Source: Cerrena zonata
Lineage: Eukaryota > Basidiomycota > Agaricomycetes > Polyporales > Cerrenaceae
Assembly (NCBI GenBank): GCA_038087015.1
Contig: JASBNA010000087.1
Location: forward strand, 84,781-148,780
Direction of reading: 5' to 3'
DNA: 64,000 bases
The translations under genes and the position numbers were made by a program. The notes beneath the pieces were generated by a model. The model had not been told where the DNA came from. It ran no database searches and saw only the letters and a program-made list of their open reading frames with translations. Below are positions 15,168 through 26,722 of this stretch, in pieces. Every line of letters starts with the position of its first letter. Position 1 is the stretch's first letter.

Positions 15168-16631
15168 CTGCATGTTTTATCGTCACCAGGTCCGATAGGA
15201 CCACCGCAAGCAATCTTGCGTCGTCGGCAGAAGTAGCACGCTATTCTCACTGGTGTGCCCCTTTTCGGCTTCACGCTAGCTTCCGGCAGCTCACCAGAAA
15301 CCACTGCCGCCCTGCGACCAGTGCGTGGGGAATAGAGTATGGTCGTCCTCATATTACTTCCTTGATTTTGAGCGACTGGGGTTCCCGAAGAAGTACTCGA
15401 CGGACTCTGAGCTTTCGTATCCGATGTCGACGATTGAGGTGTAACGGTTCCCGACTCGGGCAGTACGGCTACAGTCAAAGGTTAGTGAATATGCTGTCGC
15501 TCAGCACTCGCAGCTTGAGAATCTGACCTTGGCGCGCGTTTTCGTCATTTGTATCTTCAGGATACGGCAAGTGAGCCATAGGCGACGGTGAGCGATACCG
15601 CTCAACCGTTTTCCCCTTACCATGTATGTCTTCTTGAACGCCTCCTTTTTGACACTTAGTTGATGCCTCGTTACCAGATGGTGGGCTAGTAGGGACCTCA
15701 GCCGTCGCGCCGTAGAGCGCCGAGCTAGTGGGCAAGGCTACAGGTAAGTCTACTCGATCCATTCCTTGATTATACACGGGGGATTGGGCCTGTTCCTGCG
15801 ACTGCTCTATCAAGCTGCCATCTGCATGGCAGAGGAGGGGTGGGCACTGACCTGTGGTGTATGCAATTTGCCCTCTTGGCTTATTCCACCGCCCGGGTCA
15901 TGCCTGCTTCTTCTTTGTTGTGCACAGGCATGTTGGTAGAGTGTGTCGGAGGACAGTTCATTGTCCCCCTCCACACTCCCCGTCGATGCACTGGTCGATG
16001 AAGCAGGTGGGCTCAATACCCTATTGTTGGCGTGCGTACGTACTTGACTGAAATACGATTGGTAGTGGGTCAAAAGCGGCGCTAGTGCGCTAGAAGACAG
16101 TGGATTGAACGTTGTCGGACTGATGGGGGAAGCCGGTATAGAGTCGGAAAAATAAGAAGGAAAGCTGTATTCGGCGGCGCTTTGATCCTCGCTAGTGACA
16201 GTGCTCGAGGACGCGGGAACATAGCCATATCCATAAATATCGTCGTTTCTGACAGGTTCGAGACTCGTAGTCTCTTCAGGGTAAGGGCGGGGAGGTGAGT
16301 AGTGAACACCATATGTGCCATCTGAGTTCACGAACCCTGCAGCCCCATATCCCTATAAGAAGCTTCTGTTAACTTGGTTACGTATGGGAATCATGCGCCT
16401 TACTTGATGATAGAGTGGCGCAAACTGCTCAGAAGGCATATCGCCACCAAGGCGGTCGGGATCCGCGTGGTGGTGGCTATCGTAGGTAACGGATTCATCG
16501 TGAGATGCGAACGATTCCTCTTGTGCACTGGTATGGTGGCGCCAGTTATGTTGATATGTCTGCCAGTTTTGAGAATCGGCACTGGCAGCGTGGTGAGCGC
16601 TACCATCGAAAGAGCCCCTGTACCCAGACAT
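15168..16631 (-). CDS. Zn2Cys6 transcription factor paralog 2, 3' end apparently broken
   Basis: This is a paralog of the gene at 5592-7451. Exons found are 16631-16404, 16352-15852, 15801-15528 and 15468-15168, all phase-consistent, about 435 residues before the last splice. Exon boundaries and phases match paralog 1 from the SPSPMAHLPYPED segment onward. The first four zinc-cluster cysteines are intact: C-x2-C-x6-C-x11-C in YFCRRRKIAC...KTC. The final exon should supply C-x6-C, but I cannot find it. The best candidate downstream lacks one cysteine codon and has a stop at the other. The product may therefore have only half a zinc cluster and be unable to bind DNA, or the true last exon is divergent. 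The low-complexity Ser/Pro/His-rich body is still fully open, so decay, if real, is recent. Confidence 0.7.
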
Positions 16632-18221
16632 GTTGATTGTAGAACCAATCACTGGGTCGAGAACGTTTAGCGGAGGTTAAATGGGTGGAAAATGTTATGG
16701 GGAAAGATACCTGAGTCTTTTACGACAAATCCGAGGTTTATATGAAAAGACGACGAACGCGTGGATGAGGGAAGCGTCAAGATCAGGTACGCACCCGGGA
16801 TGGTCTAAACATATTCGGCAGGAGCACCCACATCGTAGTGATAGACTTTGGACCGGGCCACTGCTCGCTCTGTGACAGTTCGAGAAGAAGTGTGGCACCT
16901 TCGTTTTGACTTGTGTATTGGTTCCGGGGGCATTTTACCTAAAATGCAAGGCTCACAGCGCTACTCTACATTGTCAGACTTATTGATCAGTATTGCAAAT
17001 ATCTAATGGCTACGCTAGATTCGATTGTGGAAGTGGTCATACACAAATTCCTCGTGAGCACAGAATCGAGATCCGATAGACCTCGGGTACAGTCAGCTGC
17101 ATGTGAAAAGATATTCTCGATATCGCTTGCTTCAGCTCCACACAAACAATTGAGTAATTGAAGATTGAAGTAGAGACAGCAGCAAGACAGTGATGCAGCC
17201 GATAGAAATGAGATATCGAGCTGCATCGAGTCTTGCTTTGACGAGTCATAGTGTAGGTAATATGTGAGGAATACAAGGATGATCTCGTTATAAGGCCTAT
17301 ACTCCAAGATAAGTCGAACGGTTATTTACGATAGCTTGACAGAAATCACCGAACGTCAAGTCAGGGAGTAGGAGGGATGCACGTATAGCAAACGTAAGAT
17401 CGCTAAAAATGGCCATTCAGTAATTGAGATGAATGCAAATAACTCGTAGAAGGCCACAATATTGCGGGACTGTGGGGTAGAAAAATAAGCTGCCTCAAGT
17501 AATCCTGGCTCTCGGATCCCAAGAAGATCTAGATCCAGCCAGTTTCCTTACATAGTTTGCCAGGTTTGCCGTAAGATGTCATCATAGGGGCTGTTTGCGT
17601 TTGATCAAGTTTAATCGAGCCATTCGCTGAATGTAATGCACCGTGATAGTATCAACGCTGGAAACGATGTCGTCTCCTATATAGAGGAGACAGAATCTGT
17701 AATCTATAGGATTTATAGTTCAAGTACCTTGGAAACGGTAGGAGATACCTCCCTATGCGAATCCCGGCACGCCGTGACATCGTGTTTGCATGAGTTATTA
17801 TTGTCGAAAGAAAGTGGACTGATACTGTAGTTCTGATAAGAGCCGATTTGCGCAACGAGTATTATGATCTGAATAAAGGAGAGTTTCAAAAATGGTGGGA
17901 GCAGAAGGTTATAATAACGGGAGACTACAACTCAACCTGTTGGGCTGGACCTTGCAGCTTTGAATCAACGATAGGAGGACAACGTTGTGGTGTCAAGTTT
18001 ACGTCGCAGGTGCGATCGCCGGGAAACCTGTTTTCGAGGGAGTCCACGTGATCGTGTCGCGTCGCGTAGCTCGATGTGTTCGATCATCTCGGGTTGTTCC
18101 TTATCATCTTCATTACCCGCGAAACCTCTTCCTTCCGTTTTATAACGCCTCTCCATTTGTTCTGTTCAATTTCATATCTTTCTCCCTGCTTGACTCTAAT
18201 CCGATCATAACGGCACCAGTC
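16632..18221. other. intergenic promoter region between divergent genes
   Basis: No gene is supported. It contains a TATA-like TATAAA word on the minus strand near 16738-16743, about 107 nt upstream of zinc-cluster paralog 2, and at the other end the leader of the securin gene. The open frames are short and carry no motif. Confidence 0.45.
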
Positions 18222-19724
18222 ATGTTGAGTTCACGGCCCTTAATCATTCCAACCAACTTCGATGAAGGAGCAGTTCACGTTGGAAGTACGAAAACACCTG
18301 CGAGATCACTCCATAAGACCCCTGGGAGGACTATTGCAAAGAACAGGATTGCGCTGCAGGAAAATGCTGCTTACTATGGCGGTACCATGACCGTAAATAG
18401 AAAGGGCAAAGCGGTGATGCAGACACCATTACGAGGCATCTCTCGTCAGTAAGATATCTAATCGCTCTCTGAATATGCCTCACTCTTTAATACAGCACGC
18501 AAGGGTATTCAGACAGCAATCAAACCAACCATCCTTGTCTCTCGTCCACTGGGAGATAAAACCCCTTTCCCAAACCGGCAACAAAATGTTGCCCCGCTTC
18601 ACACACCTGCTCCGAAGGCTGCTAAGGTCGCAAAGCTATCTTTGCTCGACCAGGATCTGCAAGAGCTAGCGAAGACACCCGGCCATCTACTTCTACCTTC
18701 CTCGACGAGGAAGAGTCTTAGAGCCCCGAGACAAAGCGGAGGTCAAGTCAAATGTTCCGACTTCAAGACCCCGATGACCAATGGTAATCATTGGGACGTC
18801 AGCGACGGTGATATTCAAGTAGCTGTAAATCATGCTGAGCTTGAAGCAGAGAACGAGTATGATTATGACGAGATAGAATACATGCCTCCTAAACAACCAG
18901 GTAGGCCGATCTCAACCCCGCAACGTCAAATTGATATAAAGTTCTTCTAGAATTGCCATATGAGCCACTATTCCCCATGCCTAATTACAAAATTCTTGGA
19001 CAGAATCTTTTGTCTCTGGCGAGTTCAACTTACATCGACGACATGGCCGAATTACAATTTTCCCGGCCGGTCGAGGAAGATATAGACTGTGATCAGATCT
19101 TGGACTCTACCAATCCCTTGGAGTGGATTCAAGCACATCTTGTCGAGCCCGGTATGTTACAGGTTTTAATAATTACTTTAGCTCGCTAACTATCTCTTCA
19201 CAGATGATGACATCCCCTTCCAGCTGTTAATCCCTGAACCTACTGCTCGCAACCTTACCGCGAAACCTCTTACACGATCCCAAAACGCCGCCGCTTCCAA
19301 GGCACCTACTACTCGCTCTACTCAAATAGGCAGTACTCGTTCGGGTACCATTCGCCCCTCACCAGCCACAACGAGTCGACCACCTTCATCAACCAGTACG
19401 CGACCTAGTTCTGCAGGTTCATCTCGTGTCCCTTCACGATCGGTAAACTCGAATTTGAAATCAGTTCAGGGACCGACCGTTGTGAAATCCTCGATTCCGT
19501 CACCGAACCCCTCTGTTCCGAAGGAGAAGCCACCCGCAGCCACCCGGACTACTCGTGCGCCGGTGACAACAAGACTTACTTCGGCAGGTGCCGCCACTCG
19601 CTCGCGCTCTGTAACATTACCAAAGCACAGTGGAAAAGTAGATCTCATGTCAAAGGCAGAGAACAATCTTTTCTCGGTCAAAAACGAAGTGATAGTGGAG
19701 GACGATTTCTTGTTTGAACTCTGA
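18222..19724 (+). CDS. PDS1: securin (separase inhibitor, Pds1/Cut2-like)
   Basis: This is the anaphase inhibitor that holds separase inactive until APC/C destroys it. Exons are 18222-18444, 18496-18900, 18951-19151 and 19204-19724, giving 449 residues. Supporting motifs are a destruction box R-x-x-L-x-x-N at residues 42-48 (RIALQEN), a second basic TP-rich segment, VSRPLGDKTPFPNR, and the signature EIEYMPPK at 200-207 followed by ELPYEPLFPMP. The last two form the conserved separase pseudosubstrate-like block of fungal securins. The C-terminal 150 residues are Ser/Thr/Pro/Arg-rich and disordered. Multiple TP and SP sites suggest CDK control. Securins are poorly conserved, so the call rests on the motif set and its order rather than on a fold. 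It is encoded only about 4 kb from the checkpoint kinase that restrains the same transition, but this is probably coincidence. Confidence 0.85.
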
Positions 19725-20466
19725 GTATGCAACACATACTACATTGCTATCACATAGGTAATAGTAATGTTACCTGTGCCAGAAATTCCTGGGGTGTTAT
19801 AGTTTTGTATGCCTTCTGACCACACTATATGCAACGTCTTCTATATTCCATTTTCTCGAAATGACACAACACTAGCCAAAACAATCAAGACTTTAGTATC
19901 TCAACATATACATGATGTCTGTAAGTCTCAACGCCTAATTTTATCTGGCGTTCATAGCGGGACGTACATCGGGAACGCTGGTAAGTGGTGTCAAAATGTT
20001 TGATCTTGATTCTTTGCTCTTGAAGATAACGACAACCTTACAGTACCTCGAGAGGAATATTTTAATCAGCATGTCTCTGATAATAACAGCATACTGGGAC
20101 TCGTAACTGGTGCTTCTCAGCCAGGTTTCCATAACATGACGAGTGGGCAGTTAAATTCGAAAGAATGTTGAAAGAGTTGAAACAGCATGCACCTTGTGAA
20201 CTAAGGTCCAAGACAAGAAAGATATCATTTATTTAGTGATTGTCAATGATACATTGCTCCAGAATCATGATTTTCAATGTCTCGTACCTCACTTCCTTGT
20301 CCCATCTCTCTCAGATCCGGTAGCAAGTGCATATCGGTCCCCCGATACTTGAATTAATCGAAAGAAGCAGATCGTACGTCAAAGTGAGCGTTGATACATG
20401 AATACTGCGGGTGGCATGTTGGAGCGTTAACTCCATTGGAACATCACAACACGAACCCTGACAATG
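19725..20466. other. convergent 3' region between securin and permease
   Basis: Both flanking genes end here (securin plus, permease minus). I see no coding segment, only short open frames. It probably contains both 3' UTRs and polyadenylation signals. Confidence 0.5.
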
Positions 20467-22885
20467 TCACATCTGCACCGAAAAAAAAAAACATCATTCC
20501 TTTTGTTACAGGAACCGAAAACGCGAGCAGAGCACGTACCAGCCAGTTCCAGGCCCTTTCAAGCCAGTTCCGAGGAGGGGCTTCGTCATGACTGCGGTGA
20601 AGAATTCATTGTACGCAAAATTGGTGTCGCATGGCAGAACGTACCTTGCGGCTTCGATCTCATCTAACCCCGTTTTGAAGTCCATATTCATCGGCGGTAT
20701 CAATGATGCGTGTTTCCAAATTCGAGCTGCTATATAGAGGAAAGGGAAAAGGACAAATGGCATATAGTTGGTAACGAATTGGTCTGTTGCCCAGTTTCCC
20801 TTGATGAAGTTTGTCCATCCACTGATCTGGGAATGGGGGACAATACGTCAAAGAAGAACTTGGAGATGGAGACAAAGCACCTACAAAGCATACGAAGAGT
20901 GATAATATTGCGCCGTACCACGCTAAGTAGGGTTGGCCCGGACCATTGTAAGGCAATGACTTCCTGTCTATACCCTGCACCTGCAAACCTTGTCGGAATC
21001 GTAGGTATGTGATACAAATTCCGAACCAGCTCATTAACCCCGCGATCGAAGTCCTGTCAAACTCTTTAGCTGACGCGATGATGACACAATATATGTACAT
21101 ACATGTTACCAAACCTGTCAAAGTTTTCGCTCGAGTCAGCCAATTTGCGATTACAATGATGAAATGCCTCTACCAGCCAAAGACACGACCTGGACCCTCT
21201 TTCAATCCCATGTACGCCAGGAGTCCGAATAACGATTGGAAAATTATGGCAACCCATGGTAAACCATGACGTGTTACCTTGAGGAATATTTTTGGGGCGT
21301 TTCCACTGGCCGCCAATCCATCTGCCTGATGCATAAACCAACTGTCAAATGTAAATAATGAGCAGACGTACATATCGCACGAGAGCTACAGTAAAGATCA
21401 CTAGATGCTGCCGACCATGCCGAAGTCAGTAAGGCAGCATTAATAACCTGGAGACACATGTCAACTTGGCATGTCAGCAGTCCGATCTTCGTCGTTGACC
21501 TACCGAAGGGAGACCCTGAATGCCAGCGTTTTTGATAGCGATGACAAACGGTGATTTGGCCGCATCGGATGTCTTCAAACTCAGTTGCGGTTCTGTGTAA
21601 GGAACCAGAAGTCCGATTATTGCTACACCTCCGATGTAGAACAACAATAGCCTGATGTAAACGCCTTTGATGGCTCTTGGAATATTACGACGAGGATTCT
21701 TAACCTCGGCGCCTGCGATGGCTACGATTTCTGTCCCGATGAAAGAGAACGCTGCTTGGGTGAGCGATGCGGCGAACGCCAAGAAGCGTCCCTTGGCTCC
21801 CGCGATTCCGTGGTATTGAACAAATGGTCCCGGATTTTTCCAATATCTGAAGCCGAGTCGGTCATGATTTGGACCGCCACCTAGATCGATGACGATACCG
21901 AGGATAATTAAGCCAACGATGGTGACGACCTTAATCGAAGCAAAGACAAATTCGGCCTCGCCATATGCACCTATCAGGTGGTGAGGATGTCTGTGGTATA
22001 CCTGCACGGCGATGAACCTCACCTGCCCCAAGGATATTGATACAGATGACAACAAGAAAAAAGACCGTTATCCATACAGCGTCGTTGACGGTATCATTCC
22101 TAAAAATGGATCACTAGAGGTTTAGTTGTGTTGCGTATTGACTACTTACAAAACGCTGTGTGAACACATACCAATAATTAATGATGACTGCTGCAGCACT
22201 GAGTTCTGCTGGAAGAATCACCGTCCAGTTATACCCTTTCCAGCAGAAGCCAATTGAATAGTTATTCATTCATACGAAGATATGATGTGCACTTACAGTA
22301 ATTCCAGCCAAGTGCAAATGAGAAAGCCGGATCCACGAAACGCTCTGCCAACGTGAGATGGCCACCAGGGACAGGAAGATACGAAACCATTTCTCCAAGG
22401 GTAACCTTTTCTAAATTAAACAAATCGTTCAAATTCAAAGTCATGTAGTAATGACCAACCATGACAGCATAGCATATGGAACCGATCTGCATCGAAAGTC
22501 AACAAATTATATAGTATCTTTGGTTTCACTCGTACCACAATATACGCTAGCAGGAGGCCGACTGGTCCACCAGTCTGAAGGCCGGTAGCAGTACCTAAAA
22601 AGAGTCCGGTACCAATGACACCTGCAGGAAACTGTCCTGAGTGGTTCATTTGAATTGCGAAGCGTCGACTATGACGTACCTCCGATACTAGCGATGCGAT
22701 GAACTGTGAGGGAGGGAGTTTAGAATGCTTTGGTAAAGCTCATACCTAATCATCGCAATATGCCTGTCCTTCATCTGCCTTTTGAGGGTCGGCTTGAAAG
22801 TGTCCATGGAGTCGTTGACCTCACTGTCCATGTAAACCACCTTGCCGTCCAGGGTTTTCTCCGAGGTTTCATTGCGTCTCGACAT
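20467..22885 (-). CDS. amino-acid permease (AAT/YAT family), 14 exons with microexons
   Basis: This is a plasma-membrane proton-coupled amino-acid importer of about 558 residues and 12 membrane spans. Exons, 5' to 3', are 22885-22746, 22687-22680, 22621-22536, 22486-22297, 22235-22172, 22099-22023, 21970-21504, 21447-21372, 21321-21174, 21114-21103, 21053-20885, 20826-20645, 20591-20540 and 20472-20467. All are in phase. Family motifs appear across the joins: RHIAMI-SIGGVIGTGLFLG (span 1), ALGWNYWYNWTV, EIVAIAGAEVKNPRRNIPRAI, RAIYGLA..GNAPKIF and TSIAGLMSWFGICITYLRFR. The C-terminus is DEAPPRNWLERAWNWLM. Exon 2 is 8 nt, exon 10 is 12 nt, and the last exon codes only ATG-TGA. Without the 8-nt exon the SIGG motif cannot be formed. 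Substrate specificity is not readable; the family carries basic, aromatic or general amino acids. Confidence 0.9.
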
Positions 22886-24975
22886 CCCGGGGGAGTGAGC
22901 GATAGTGGGGAAGAGGGGAGCTAAGAGCACTCCAAGAACCTTGATATACTCCAAACCTCATATGTAACTTTTAGAGTCCAATCCGGGGACACTAAAAAGT
23001 GACGCGCCTATCAGGAAGCCACCCGACAGGGTACTACGACTGTCGAGAACTATGATCTCGGGTGGGTGAGCTGATATGTTGTTTGGGAACTTACATCAAA
23101 GTAATTTATGGCTACTTCTCCAGGTGTCAGGAACACAATTTAGGTGTCTTCCGCAAAGGGCGGCGCAGCTGTATATGCTTAGGATACGGGCAAAATGTCA
23201 AGGCAATACATGGCAAAAAAACTCACATATAACGTAACAGCATACCGCCTTTTGTGCATGTAAATCTTATCCCGTACGTCGTGAATGATTGAGGTTGAAT
23301 TTTGGATAATGAAACGGATGGTGTCATACATATTGTCAGTACATTGTCGGTAAGACTAAGAGATAACCGAAGTCCGGATGGTTCGGAAGATTTCCCACAG
23401 GCGCCGTTATTCACACGATGCAGGGTTTCGGGCTTGTTACTTCAAAACTCTGAAAATACATGTACAGTGTACATGCCTGAGAGAAAATTTATCCCACTGT
23501 GTCAGAAGTCGGGCATACCATACTACACTGAAGTTCCACTGGCACAAGGAAATCTGTCTAGACTTTTGTGCAGATTCTTCAACGCCCTTGGTCATCGGTT
23601 ATCACTTGGGTGACCTGCAAACATAGCTTGTTATAAGAATCTAAAAATATGTTCCCCTTCCATCGATGTGGGGTTCATAGGATACAGGGTGTGATGCACC
23701 TCTATAACCCCATGAGTACTCTCGCTCTGCAAACATTAAGCCGTGGTCCATGCTACAGCCTTCGATGTGGGTTCCCAAAATAATGAATGAGGCCTAACGA
23801 CTCAGGAAGCAGCTATCACCGCTCATAGCAGTGAACAAAACACCCAATTCGGCCGGAGACTGCGTTAAATGAGATGATGTGTGTGTAGTCCTTGAGGTTC
23901 CGGTGTCTTTTAAATGGCGAATTCGATCTTCGGCGACCTTATTGGACCCTGAACCTTGAGGAGCAGTCGGCCTTTCACGTTCCAATGTTGTCCGTAGTGA
24001 TCAACCCCAAGTTCGAAACGTCGCCTGATCACTGGCACCGCGATTCGCGAACGTCAGATCTCTCGCTAAGAGTTGTTATGGGGGTACTGAAGTGAATTTA
24101 GAGTAGACAAATGTGATTCAGCCGACATCTGGGTCCTCTTGAGTCTTTACCTTACGGATCCATAATTTCATCATCGTGAACTTGAGCTTGGACCAAGAAA
24201 ATGCTATCGAACTTGGGCGTTAGAGACTTTGAGAATCTGGGTTGCTCAAATAAGGAAGGCGTTTAGGTTGGATTGATCTAGACGCTTACGCTCGCTAAAT
24301 ATAGCCTATGCTCCGATATACAAAGCAAGCTAGTTTATTAATCGATACACGCTTGTACACGATGCTTTACAGACACCCACTAAATTTAAGCTTTGTGGAG
24401 TAATCTAAGCTCTATAGATGCTTTCAGAGTAGCCCACACTGTTAGTCGGTACGCTCAACGAGAAATAGATACTCGCCGATGATCATCCCAAGTGATAAGA
24501 ATAGACTCAGAGCAAATGGTAGAATATGATATCGATATCTTGGGCTAGGATTTCAAATCGCGATGCAAGTTTTTGATTATACACTGCCAGCGGATGCAAA
24601 CAACGTTTGAAATAGGGATCAGCAGGAAACGGAGGCAAAGGTCTATGCTACCATGAGTTCATGACAAGCGTGATGTGATACTGTTATCTTGAAACAACAT
24701 TATGTTTCTATGCTGGAATGATAGATAGGCGAACTGATGCGGTGTTAACACGAAGCCAACGCGATCACTGAGATACTAGAGTGGATATGATCACCATTCA
24801 TCGTGATCTAAATAAAACTCTTGACGTAGATAGCAGAAACGGAATCATGATTATCGATGCATCGGATAGGGCGCATCAATAAATACAGTAAGTAGCACAT
24901 AGCCAATCATTAGTCCCCGGGAGTTGTAAATGCTAGGTGCACGTCCGCCAGCCATACAAAATCGATGAAACACAT
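22886..24975. other. ORF-poor region upstream of the permease
   Basis: This includes the permease promoter. From about 24.1 kb on there is no open frame of 60 codons on either strand. I inspected both strands for short exons and found nothing convincing in this part. Confidence 0.5.
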
Positions 24976-25272
24976 CTATTCGGTGACCGTTCCACATCGA
25001 ACGCATCTCTTCTTAGCCATGTTACTACCCATCGAAAGACTTAGACATATTCAATAGAGAGTGTTGAGGACGATACTTACAAGAGGCAGAGTAAACCACA
25101 AGGGAAACAGCAGATACCCCAGAAAATGCCCCAACCGGTGAATTCTCGAGAGTATGAGTGTTGGCCCCGGGCACAATCAGCGAAGACTAGAATGATTGTC
25201 AGCCGCTGTCAGGTATGAAAAGGACCTCATAAACGTACGCTGATTTTGAAGTTGGGCACCAGCATCGGCCAT
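24976..25272 (-). CDS. small 62-residue cysteine-rich membrane protein (BRI3-like)
   Basis: This tiny gene has three coding exons, 25272-25239, 25186-25081 and 25024-24976, with good donors (GTACGT, GTAAGT), TAG acceptors and exact phase, giving 62 residues. The N-terminus is polar. A central hydrophobic segment (about residues 29-47) reads GWGIFWGICCFPCGLLCLF, followed by a basic KKRC-V-RCG with a final CxxC. A short membrane segment with the word FPCGLLC and a C-terminal RCxxCG recalls the brain protein I3 (BRI3) family of small lysosomal or Golgi membrane proteins. That assignment is from memory of the pattern and is tentative. A TATAA-like word lies about 140 nt upstream on the same strand. 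The gene sits alone inside a long ORF desert, and every exon is too short to stand out as an ORF. Confidence 0.7.
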
Positions 25273-26722
25273 GGTAGTTAGATAGGTGATTGTATTTTAG
25301 CGGTGTGAGGGTTATAGGGGTATCTAGGAGAGAACGGCGAGTAATTCTTTTACAGCTGCAGGCACGGGGGTGTAGGGGTGTCTAACGATGACCAGCGAGA
25401 TGTTCACTCTTATAAGCCAGTACCGATGCTCACATAAATTAGAGTTCCGTCAAAAGCCGTTTGAAACGCGAACAATTAGGTACTGCTTAGGTAGGTAGGT
25501 ATATTTCGGACTAAGTTCCTGAAAGGAAACGCCGGTTTCCTGTACTCATTGTGTCGGTCAACAAAGATAGATGGCATAAAACAGTTGGCGTCGCTTACAT
25601 ATCATGGGAGTTGTCAAAATGATAACCTCCCTGGGTAGAGCTCTTTGATTGAGTGAGGCGAGGACTTCTTTGCTATAAACGCACTAAACCTGTGGTAACT
25701 GCCTATGCATCTTCCGTGAGGCTTTATATCAATCATAGATAGACATCATTCAACCCTGTTAGAATGAACTCAAATTCCGTAGGGAGCGGAGAACACAAAG
25801 ACCCGTTAATCGCGTGAAGTTGTCAGTAACAAAGTTCCACATTTGGTCATCAAAACTTCAATCGGGGATAGTCAACATCAACTATACTCACAATGTGGAT
25901 GAGAACAGTGCTTTCACAATGTCGTACTGCAAATGAATCATGCGAGTATCTCGGAATGGTGATGTCGAAATCATAGTGACTCTTGGTCTAAAGATTCATC
26001 GGTAGAAATGACCTAAATCGTACACATGGAGATAAGTGTTTCGGTAGCTGTGAAGTTTGTGACATCAAATTTGCATCCTGTCATCGCATATGGGCGCACG
26101 ACTGCCAGCGGCCATCGAAGATCTTTGTATTGTCTACAATAGGCATACTTTGGACAGAGCTATGTTGACCTTCGCACATAATGAGTGATAGGCGGCCGTG
26201 ATCGAAGAGTCTGGTAGTTTTGTTGCATCAAAGGTGCTGGTAGCAATCCGAACCATCACAAAGGTATGGCATGCTGGTCTGCGTACAGGTTACAGCGTTC
26301 CCGAATTTGTCAATGGGTTTAACTTCACAGTTGAAAGGCAAAGTGGGTCACGACCACCAGTATTGTGAACTCACTTTCATATCGGGAGGGGGACGGATAT
26401 CACGGAGTATTCAACGTTCATAGGTCGTAGACCGTCGTGAGCCGCGAAGAGAATATGAATATTGAATGATCCCGGAGTGGTGTGGATGCCAGATTACCCC
26501 CACAGCCGAGTGCTGTCGGACTTTAATCGGAGTTGATATCGCCCTTGAGATTTAGCTTGCTTAACTCATTTATGATCTCCGATGCCTTCGGCAAGAGTTT
26601 GCCGATGGTAGCCACGCGACGCCGGAAGGAAGACCTGACGTTCTTCACCGCCCTCATCGACATCCCCGACGTGGACTCCGTCGTTACCGCTGTCCGCTCC
26701 AACGAGCTCGTCTCTCGCTACT
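25273..26722. other. ORF-poor region upstream of adenylate cyclase
   Basis: There is nothing coding that I can support up to about 26.5 kb. From 26608 an upstream ATG opens a 49-codon frame that overlaps the chosen adenylate cyclase ATG in another frame, so it would act as an overlapping uORF if transcribed. The leader is probably long. Confidence 0.4.
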
